The translations under genes were made by a program, and so were the position numbers. Below are positions 57,544 to 64,000 of a stretch of DNA of 64,000 bases, one piece after another. Each line of letters begins with the position of its first letter. Position 1 is the first letter of the stretch. Under the pieces are notes generated by a model. It was not told the DNA's origin, did not search any database, and saw only the letters and a program-made list of their open reading frames with translations. Source of the stretch: an uncultured beta proteobacterium (GTDB lineage: Bacteria > Pseudomonadota > Gammaproteobacteria > Burkholderiales > Burkholderiaceae); assembly GCA_903867305.1 (NCBI GenBank), contig CAIPQU010000068.1, forward strand, positions 1-64,000, in the 5' to 3' direction.

Positions 57544-58367
57544 GGAGGGATCGAACTAGAGTCAGTTCTAAATGGGTTGATATCTAGACCACCACGTCTC
57601 GTATATCGTGCATAGACTGAAAGCCTAGCGGGCTTACACTGCAATTTAATATCGCAAAAAATCTTTTCGACACAATGCTCATGGAACTCTTGATGGTTTC
57701 GAAAGGCGATTAAATACCTTAATAATCCTTCTTCATTCATGCTAGGACCTGCATAGTCGATACAGATGCTTGCCCAATCAGGCTGACCAGTTACAGGGCA
57801 GTTACTTCGAAGTAGATTGGAGCAAAGAGTTTGTTCGATAGGCGCTCGCGAAAAATCAGCACTAAGCCACTTGGCGTCTGGCTGAACCTTGGGGTCAATG
57901 GAGATATCTAGGCGATCTAAGCTTAAGCCAGGCATTTGTTCAAAGGATAACTTTTGCCAATCTGTTGGGGAAAATAACTGTACCTTTACTCGTGAACCTG
58001 CCGCTTGCGATAAATCCTTACAAATTGTTTGTTGCACAAATTCACTACTATCAAAGATCGTATGATTAAGGCTATTCAGATAGAGTTTTAGCGATTTAGA
58101 TTCAATGAGATTGGGTGAATCAAAAGGAATCTCAAATTGGGCAATAGCAACTTCTGGTTTACCTCTTGAACCTAGCCAAGATAACTCATAGGCATTCCAA
58201 ATATCAACCCCCATAAAAGGAAGCGTTTTGCCAAAGGACAATAATGCGCGATTGGTACTTCTTGGAATAGGAAAGAGTATCTCAGGACTATATTGCTCAG
58301 GATTATCAGAAACCTTCCCTAAAGGGGCGTCCTTTACATTTCCAGATGAGGAGTCAGGATTGTTCAT
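57516..58367 (-). CDS. queF: NADPH-dependent 7-cyano-7-deazaguanine reductase
   Basis: Reduces preQ0 to preQ1 in queuosine synthesis. The 283 residues match the long, two-domain YqcD-type QueF. The catalytic Cys lies in NLLRSNCPVTGQPDWA and the substrate motif in the FHEHCVEKIFCDI segment. It is the last gene of the ilvA-nucleotidase-queF transcript, 3 nt after the nucleotidase. Confidence 0.93.
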   Translation of the reverse strand: MNNPDSSSGNVKDAPLGKVSDNPEQYSPEILFPIPRSTNRALLSFGKTLPFMGVDIWNAYELSWLGSRGKPEVAIAQFEIPFDSPNLIESKSLKLYLNSLNHTIFDSSEFVQQTICKDLSQAAGSRVKVQLFSPTDWQKLSFEQMPGLSLDRLDISIDPKVQPDAKWLSADFSRAPIEQTLCSNLLRSNCPVTGQPDWASICIDYAGPSMNEEGLLRYLIAFRNHQEFHEHCVEKIFCDIKLQCKPARLSVYARYTRRGGLDINPFRTDSSSIPPKNIRLARQ

Positions 58368-58370
58368 GAT

Positions 58371-59279
58371 TTATTCTTTAAGTTTGTTGGTAATACCCGA
58401 AATCACTTGTCCGGTTGGGGCCACTTCAGAGGCCATTTCACAATGCCCTGTTTGATCATCAAAGAAAAAGTCAGGAGCAAACTCTCGTAAAAAATCACTT
58501 TTATTGAGGCCACCTAAAAACATTGCCTCATCCACATCAATACCCCAACTCATGAGAGTTCGAATTGCTCTTTCATGTGCGGGAGCAGAGCGGGCTGTCA
58601 CTAACGCGGTCCGGATTCTCATCGGAGAGTGTTGACTCGAGTTTTGTAATTGGTGCAAGGCTTCTAAAAGAGGTTTAAATGGACCGGGAGGTAGTGGCGT
58701 TTTAGCCAGATGAGTTTCATGAGCCACAAAAGCATCTAAGCCTTTTGTTTGAAAAATTTGTTCTGATTCATCAGAAAACAAGACGGCATCACCATCAAAG
58801 GCAATACGCACTTCATTCGGATTGGACTTAGCAATTTTGACAGATTGTGGGTAGACGAGGGCTGCTGGGAATCCTGCCAAAATCGTTTCTCGGACATCTT
58901 GTTCATTCGCAGATAAGAAAAGATTTGCATGTAAAGATCTTAAATAATGGTAGGGTGGTCGTCCTCGTGTAAAGACACCCCGTTCTAGCTTTAAACCAGC
59001 ATGCTCTGCAGATCGAAAGACTCTTAAACCACTGACCGGATCATTCCGTGACAAGATCACAACTTCCACACGCGACTCAGCGACAGTATTAAACTTTAAA
59101 AGTTTTTCAACGAGAGCAAACGCAACCCCCTCTTTTGCGGGTATCGCCAGTCTTTCCTGTTGGACACGCATATAAGCACTATCGTTTGTGGCTTCAAATA
59201 CACGATTTTCTTCTTCGAAGTCAAATAGTGCACGAGAGGAGATGGCAACAACAAGTTTTCCGGAAAGAGAAAAACTCAT
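58371..59279 (-). CDS. Cytosolic 5'-nucleotidase I family protein
   Basis: A 302-residue protein similar to cytosolic 5'-nucleotidase IA. The nucleophile motif is AFDGDAVLFSDESE, followed by LVTARSAPAHERAIRTLMSWG and the FFFDDQTGHCE metal-binding segment. Hydrolysis of nucleoside monophosphates is expected from the family. ilvA lies 2 nt upstream and queF 3 nt downstream. Confidence 0.87.
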   Translation of the reverse strand: MSFSLSGKLVVAISSRALFDFEEENRVFEATNDSAYMRVQQERLAIPAKEGVAFALVEKLLKFNTVAESRVEVVILSRNDPVSGLRVFRSAEHAGLKLERGVFTRGRPPYHYLRSLHANLFLSANEQDVRETILAGFPAALVYPQSVKIAKSNPNEVRIAFDGDAVLFSDESEQIFQTKGLDAFVAHETHLAKTPLPPGPFKPLLEALHQLQNSSQHSPMRIRTALVTARSAPAHERAIRTLMSWGIDVDEAMFLGGLNKSDFLREFAPDFFFDDQTGHCEMASEVAPTGQVISGITNKLKE

Positions 59280-59281
59280 AT

Positions 59282-60802
59282 TTATTTTAAAAAAAGTTGG
59301 TAGGCAGGATGTTCGCTTTCATCCCAATAGCGATAACCTGTACCTTTAAGAAAGTCTTTAAATTCCTTTTTATTTTTTTGGGGCACTTGCATACCTACTA
59401 ATATTTTTCCGTAATCGGCACCATGGTTTCGATAATGAAAAAGACTGATATTCCAATGAGGGGGCATGGCGCTTAAAAAGTTCATCAGCGCCCCAGGGCG
59501 TTCAGGGAATTCAAAGCGATAAAGCCGTTCATTTTCTGCCAAGCCAGAACGCCCACCTACCATGTGTCTTAGATGTGATTTCGCCAACTCATCGGTAGTT
59601 AAATCAATCGTATCAAATCCGGACTCGATCAACTCTTTTGCAATAGTTGCACTATCGCCCAAACGTTGGGTAGCGATACCAATGAATATATATGCCTTAC
59701 TCTCATCCGAAATCCGATAATTAAATTCGGTCACATTTCTTTTACCAATTAAAGAGCATAATCGTTTGAAAGACCCGCGCTCCTCAGGAATGGTGACCGC
59801 AAAAACGGCCTCTTTCGATTCACCAACATCAGCTCTTTCGGCCACAAAACGTAAACGACTAAAGTTCATGTTTGCACCGCAGGCAATCGCTATAAAGGTT
59901 TTATCGGTACTTTTTTCACGTGCAATATAGGATTTCAGGCCCGCAATCGCCAATGCTCCTGCAGGTTCCAAAATACTTCGTGTATCAGAAAAAACATCAT
60001 TGATGGCAGCGCAAATGGCATCCGTATCTACGGTAATGATTTCATCGACCACCTCTTGGCAAATTTTAAATGTTTCCTTACCAACCAGTTTGACCGCTGT
60101 TCCATCGGAGAATAAGCCAACATCTTTAAGTTCAATCCGTTTGCCCGCGGCTAAAGAACGCTTCATGGCATCAGAGTCAACCGTTTGAACGCCAATGATT
60201 TTAATTTCTGGGCGGACGGCTTTAATATATGAACCAATCCCAGCAATCAATCCCCCACCACCGATAGCCACAAATATAGCGTCAATAGGACCTTGATGTT
60301 GGCGTAATATTTCCATTGCAATTGTGCCTTGCCCAGCAATGACTTCTGGGTCATCAAACGGATGAACAAAAATAAGTTGGTGTTTTTCTTTTAAAAGAAG
60401 AGCATGGTCATACGCATCGTTATAAGACTCACCAAATAAAACGATTTTTACCCATTTACCCCCACGTTCTTTCACCGCATCAATTTTCACCTGTGGGGTG
60501 GTGATCGGCATCACAATCATAGCTGGGCATTCTAGTTTGGATGCACCCATAGCAACCCCTTGCGCATGATTCCCCGCTGAGGCTGTAATCACCCCTTTTG
60601 CCAGTTGATCTGCACTTAAGTGTGCCATTTTGTTATAGGCACCTCTTAACTTGAAGGAAAATACAGGTTGATTATCTTCACGTTTTAGTAAAATATGATT
60701 GTTTAGACGCGAAGATAGGTGAAGCGCTGGCTCAAGTTCGGTTTCCCTTGCTACGTCATATACCTTCGCGTTCAGTATTTTTCTTAAATAGTCGTTTTGC
60801 AT
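59282..60802 (-). CDS. ilvA: Threonine ammonia-lyase, biosynthetic
   Basis: PLP enzyme converting threonine to 2-oxobutyrate for isoleucine synthesis. The 506 residues have the PLP lysine in PVFSFKLRGAYNKM, the Gly-rich loop GGGGLIAG and two C-terminal ACT-like regulatory domains (about 335-410 and 430-500) for isoleucine feedback. The two ACT repeats match the biosynthetic form. It starts 33 bp from divergent yqaA. Confidence 0.94.
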   Translation of the reverse strand: MQNDYLRKILNAKVYDVARETELEPALHLSSRLNNHILLKREDNQPVFSFKLRGAYNKMAHLSADQLAKGVITASAGNHAQGVAMGASKLECPAMIVMPITTPQVKIDAVKERGGKWVKIVLFGESYNDAYDHALLLKEKHQLIFVHPFDDPEVIAGQGTIAMEILRQHQGPIDAIFVAIGGGGLIAGIGSYIKAVRPEIKIIGVQTVDSDAMKRSLAAGKRIELKDVGLFSDGTAVKLVGKETFKICQEVVDEIITVDTDAICAAINDVFSDTRSILEPAGALAIAGLKSYIAREKSTDKTFIAIACGANMNFSRLRFVAERADVGESKEAVFAVTIPEERGSFKRLCSLIGKRNVTEFNYRISDESKAYIFIGIATQRLGDSATIAKELIESGFDTIDLTTDELAKSHLRHMVGGRSGLAENERLYRFEFPERPGALMNFLSAMPPHWNISLFHYRNHGADYGKILVGMQVPQKNKKEFKDFLKGTGYRYWDESEHPAYQLFLK

Positions 60803-60827
60803 AGTCAGAAGATTATCATAGACAGTC

Positions 60828-60833
60828 TAGAAT
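60828..60833 (+). promoter_or_regulatory. -10 element before the YqaA-like gene
   Basis: TAGAAT lies 2 nt before the first ATG (60836) and 5 nt before the second (60839), so transcription would start near the coding sequence. The region is shared with divergent ilvA. Confidence 0.35.
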
Positions 60834-60835
60834 AC

Positions 60836-61318
60836 ATGATGGAATCTTCAATACAATCCTTTTTGCATACCCTCTCGATCCCTTGGATTGGGTTGACTTC
60901 GGTAGGTGTATTTTCATTCTTATCTGCAACTTTGTTACCTTTAAGCTCTGAAGCCGTATTTTTTGGTTATTTAGTGAAATTTCCAGAGAATATGTGGATA
61001 TTAATTGGTGTCGCCACAATTGGTAACTCATTGGGAGGGGTGTTGAATTGGTGTTTAGGTTATGCTTCAAAAAAGACCAAAGATGCCATCAAAAAAGACT
61101 CACAAGGCACTTCAAAGTCGCGTTTAGTCAATTATTTAGAAAAATGGGGTGCTAAATGCCTCATATTTTCTTGGGTGCCATTCATTGGTGATCCCCTAAC
61201 GGTCGTAGCCGGTTGGTCACGCTGGCCATTTTTGCCTTGTTTAATTTTCATGACCTTGGGTAAATGCCTAAGATATATCGCTATTGCCTCCATTTTCAGC
61301 ATTTCATCCTATGTGTAG
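60836..61318 (+). CDS. YqaA-like DedA/SNARE-associated membrane protein
   Basis: A 160-residue membrane protein with about four TM segments and the family pattern LPLSSEAVFFGYLV, GNSLGGVLNWCLGY and the conserved SWVPFIGDPLTVVAGWSR. The function is unknown, though DedA relatives act in lipid transport. A longer frame from 60797 would overlap the ilvA start, so the ATG at 60836 is preferred; 60839 is also possible. Confidence 0.82.
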   Translation: MMESSIQSFLHTLSIPWIGLTSVGVFSFLSATLLPLSSEAVFFGYLVKFPENMWILIGVATIGNSLGGVLNWCLGYASKKTKDAIKKDSQGTSKSRLVNYLEKWGAKCLIFSWVPFIGDPLTVVAGWSRWPFLPCLIFMTLGKCLRYIAIASIFSISSYV

Positions 61319-61386
61319 GCTGAAGATGAGAGATTTGGGCAAAGATTTTTACCCTCCTTTAGAATAGGCTTTTAGCGAAAAACAAG

Positions 61387-64000
61387 ATGAACGCCCCAAT
61401 TTACTTTGAACCTCCAAAGAATTTGACAAGTCTGCCTTCAAGACTCCGAGAAATTCCGTATAACTACACATCATTTTCTGATCGTGAAATTGTCATTCGT
61501 ATTCTTGGGGATGAAGCTTGGAAGATCTTAGATGCTTTGCGAAGTGAAAGAAAAACCGGCCGATCAGCCCGAATGTTGTATGAGGTTTTAGGTGATATGT
61601 GGGTAGTTAGCCGAAATCCTTACTTACAGAATGACTTACTCGATAATCCAAAACGCTTAAAAGACTTGATTGATGCACTTCACCATCGTTTGAGTGAAAT
61701 TGAAAAAAGAATTACGCAAAATTTAGAAGGCCAAGTCTCGCATCTTGTAAATGCTGCTAGAAACGCAGTAAAAGCCTTTGCTAAAGAGTTTAATCACGTA
61801 AAAGAACTTCGAACCCGTGCCAAAAAAGTATTGGGTAAGATAACGGCTCATGACAATATTGGCTTTGACGGCTTTGTACGCGTATCCCATGTTACCGATG
61901 CAACAGATTGGCGAGTTGAGTATCCATTTGTGGTTTTAACCCCAGACAATGAGTTGGAAATACCTGCTTTAGTAAAAGGGTGTATTGAACTTGGGTTAAC
62001 CATTATTCCTCGCGGAGGTGGTACTGGCTACACAGGAGGAGCAATTCCTTTAACGCCGATGTCAGCGGTGATCAATACGGAAAAATTAGAAAAGATGAAT
62101 GCGGTTGAGTTCGAAAGAATATCAGGAGCTCAAAAGGATGTCGCAACGATCTTTACAGAAGCCGGAGTCGTTACGAAAAGAGTGGCCGATGCCGCTGAAC
62201 GTAATGGACTTGTTTTTGCTGTAGATCCAACCTCGCTTGAGGCGAGCTGTATTGGTGGCAACATCGCTATGAACGCCGGTGGAAAAAAGGCGGTCCTTTG
62301 GGGGACTGCGCTTGATAATTTACTGTGGTGGAGAATGGTTGATCCTGAAGGTAATTGGTTAGAAATCCAAAGAGCCGATCATAATTTGAGCAAAATTCAC
62401 GATGCTCCAGTCGCCACCTTTGATTTAGTGTGGTCTGATGGAAAAGAGAAGCCCGGATCAGTCATCCTCAAAAAAGAAACGTTAGTCATTGAAGGACGGA
62501 GCTTTAGAAAAATTGGCCTAGGTAAAGATGTTACAGATAAATTTTTATCTGGCTTACCTGGAGTTCAAAAAGAAGGTTGCGACGGTTTAATCACCAGCGC
62601 AAAGTGGGTATTACACCGGATGCCTAAAGAAATTCGTACCGTTTGCTTAGAGTTTTTTGGTCAAGCGCGAGACGCTATACCAACGATTGTTGAGATTAAA
62701 AACTATCTCGATGAACAGACCAAAAAAGGCGGGGCTATTTTGGCAGGCCTCGAGCACTTAGATGAAAAATATTTAAAAGCCGTTGACTACTCAACGAAAT
62801 CAAAGCGTAATTCTTTACCAAAAATGGTATTAGTTGGCGATATTGTTGGCGATGATGCCAATGTTGTGGCCGCAGCGGCTAGTGAAGTTATTCGCATCGC
62901 TAATAACCGTTTGGGTGAAGGGTTTGTTGCAATTAGTCCAGAAGCGCGTAAAAAATTCTGGTTGGATCGTGCAAGAACAGCAGCAATTGCTCGGCATACG
63001 AACGCATTTAAAATCAATGAGGATGTCGTTATTCCTTTGCCGCGTATGGGTGAGTACACAGATGGCATTGAGAAAATCAATATTGAACTTTCCATCAAAA
63101 ATAAACTCTTGTTGCTTGATCGGCTAGAGGATTATTTTGTAAAAGGGAATTTAGTTTTAGGAAAATTTGATGATGCTTCTGAAATCCCTTCTGCAGAAAT
63201 CCTTGAGGATCGAGTCAGTCAAGCGATTCAATTGATCCATGAAATTCGCAGCCGTTGGGCTGAGTATGCCAAACATCAAGATCAATATTTCGAGCAATTA
63301 CAAGATCGCAGAATTCGAGTTTCATGGAAGCTAGAGGTTCGAGATGTGCTCAAACAGATTTTCATGGGTGCTGCATTTGCACCGATCTTAGCGGAGTGTT
63401 CTTCAATTCATAAGAGCGTTCTTCGTAAGCGAGTTTTTGTTGCTTTGCATATGCATGCAGGTGATGGAAACGTTCATACGAACTTACCCGTGAATTCAGA
63501 TGACTATGACATGATGCAAGAAGCACATGAGGTTGTTGGCAGAATTATGGTTTTAGCAAGAGAATTAGATGGCGTTATCTCTGGGGAACACGGTATTGGT
63601 ATTACGAAGTTAGAGTATTTGACGGATGAAGAGTTAAAAGATTTTCGAGCCTATAAATTAAAGATTGATCCAGAGGGGCGGTTTAATAAAGGCAAATTAA
63701 TGCCTGGTGGTGATTTGAATAATGCTTATACCCCAAGCTTTGGATTAATGGGTCATGAATCGCTGATCATGCAGCAAAGTGACATTGGCGCCATTTCAGA
63801 AAGCATCAAAGACTGCTTGCGTTGTGGCAAATGCAAACCTGTATGTGCAACGCACGTTCCACGAGCCAACTTACATTACAGTCCGCGCAATAAGATACTT
63901 GCGACATCTTTGTTGATAGAAGCTTTTTTATATGAAGAGCAAACGCGCCGAGGAATTTCCATTAAACATTGGGAAGAGTTTGACGATGTGGCAGCTCACT
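61387..64000 (+). CDS. FAD-linked oxidoreductase with DUF3683 domain, 3' end cut by window
   Basis: Partial gene, 871 codons visible with no stop. The N-terminal DUF3683 domain (about 1-150; [29 protein letters not shown]) is followed by an FAD-binding PCMH domain with [14 protein letters not shown] (R209-). An FAD-oxidase C-terminal domain follows with [12 protein letters not shown] metal-binding histidines and [11 protein letters not shown] 4Fe-4S motif C810, C813, C816, C820 comes next, and more domains probably follow. This large fused GlcD-like oxidoreductase is typical of Burkholderiales; the substrate is unknown. Confidence 0.88.
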   Translation, partial: MNAPIYFEPPKNLTSLPSRLREIPYNYTSFSDREIVIRILGDEAWKILDALRSERKTGRSARMLYEVLGDMWVVSRNPYLQNDLLDNPKRLKDLIDALHHRLSEIEKRITQNLEGQVSHLVNAARNAVKAFAKEFNHVKELRTRAKKVLGKITAHDNIGFDGFVRVSHVTDATDWRVEYPFVVLTPDNELEIPALVKGCIELGLTIIPRGGGTGYTGGAIPLTPMSAVINTEKLEKMNAVEFERISGAQKDVATIFTEAGVVTKRVADAAERNGLVFAVDPTSLEASCIGGNIAMNAGGKKAVLWGTALDNLLWWRMVDPEGNWLEIQRADHNLSKIHDAPVATFDLVWSDGKEKPGSVILKKETLVIEGRSFRKIGLGKDVTDKFLSGLPGVQKEGCDGLITSAKWVLHRMPKEIRTVCLEFFGQARDAIPTIVEIKNYLDEQTKKGGAILAGLEHLDEKYLKAVDYSTKSKRNSLPKMVLVGDIVGDDANVVAAAASEVIRIANNRLGEGFVAISPEARKKFWLDRARTAAIARHTNAFKINEDVVIPLPRMGEYTDGIEKINIELSIKNKLLLLDRLEDYFVKGNLVLGKFDDASEIPSAEILEDRVSQAIQLIHEIRSRWAEYAKHQDQYFEQLQDRRIRVSWKLEVRDVLKQIFMGAAFAPILAECSSIHKSVLRKRVFVALHMHAGDGNVHTNLPVNSDDYDMMQEAHEVVGRIMVLARELDGVISGEHGIGITKLEYLTDEELKDFRAYKLKIDPEGRFNKGKLMPGGDLNNAYTPSFGLMGHESLIMQQSDIGAISESIKDCLRCGKCKPVCATHVPRANLHYSPRNKILATSLLIEAFLYEEQTRRGISIKHWEEFDDVAAH

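Overview
The window is a 64 kb chromosomal segment from a small, AT-rich betaproteobacterium of the order Burkholderiales. Protein content and gene order fit a Polynucleobacter-like freshwater lineage. This is inferred from locus order, not from a marker gene: ubiK-porin-glnK-amtB-gshA-gshB-PTS, the caa3 oxidase operon with surf1/ctaA/ctaB/sco/rpoH, lolB-ispE-tRNA-Gln-prs-rplY-pth, and the lptABC-kdsCD-hpf-ptsN-hprK-rapZ block. I see no insertion sequence, prophage, CRISPR array or integron. No stretch longer than about 220 bases lacks a gene. Bases 1-164 hold only the leader of the first operon.

Layout. 165-6057: an RND-type (heavy-metal-family) tripartite efflux operon. 6060-14553: tautomerase-like gene and ubiK on the minus strand, then porin, glnK, amtB, a terminator, gshA, gshB and a permease-less PTS (EIIA, HPr, EI). 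14598-17491 (minus): gpmA, ctpA, moeB-like. 17514-19760: rhodanese, grxC, secB, gpsA. 19766-20949 (minus): trmL and a degenerate comF, facing a degenerate BioC-like gene. 21861-30802: the complete cytochrome caa3 oxidase, heme A and assembly cluster. 30795-32691 (minus): rpoH under a perfect CIRCE operator, then ftsY. 32739-36870: two M16 peptidases, rsmD, coaD, a ferredoxin. 36871-41798 (minus): pth, rplY, prs, tRNA-Gln, ispE and a TPR-LolB fusion. 41837-43755: mutM, mutY. 43742-50137 (minus): rapZ, hprK, ptsN, hpf, lptB, lptA, lptC, kdsC, kdsD. 50150-64000: kefB-like, uvrA (minus), MFS, ssb, heme-binding protein, queF, 5'-nucleotidase and ilvA (minus), yqaA-like, and a large FAD/Fe-S oxidoreductase cut by the window end.

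How it works together. The first third couples ammonium uptake and P-II signalling with glutathione synthesis and a regulatory PTS. HPr keeps both His15 and Ser46, and the matching HPr kinase, PtsN and RapZ lie 30 kb away. The middle is aerobic respiration. The later blocks cover LPS export and KDO supply, DNA repair and precursor metabolism.

The genome is very compact. Most divergent pairs are separated by under 45 bp, convergent genes overlap, and several start codons lie 5-8 nt after a -10-like hexamer, which suggests leaderless mRNAs. The most unusual points are the TPR-LolB fusion without a lipidation cysteine, a tRNA-Gln gene overlapping the end of ispE, the CIRCE box in front of rpoH, tandem NtrC-like sites before porin-glnK-amtB with no visible sigma-54 promoter and no rpoN at its usual place after lptB, and the adjacent comF and BioC-like genes that have both lost their cofactor-binding motifs.
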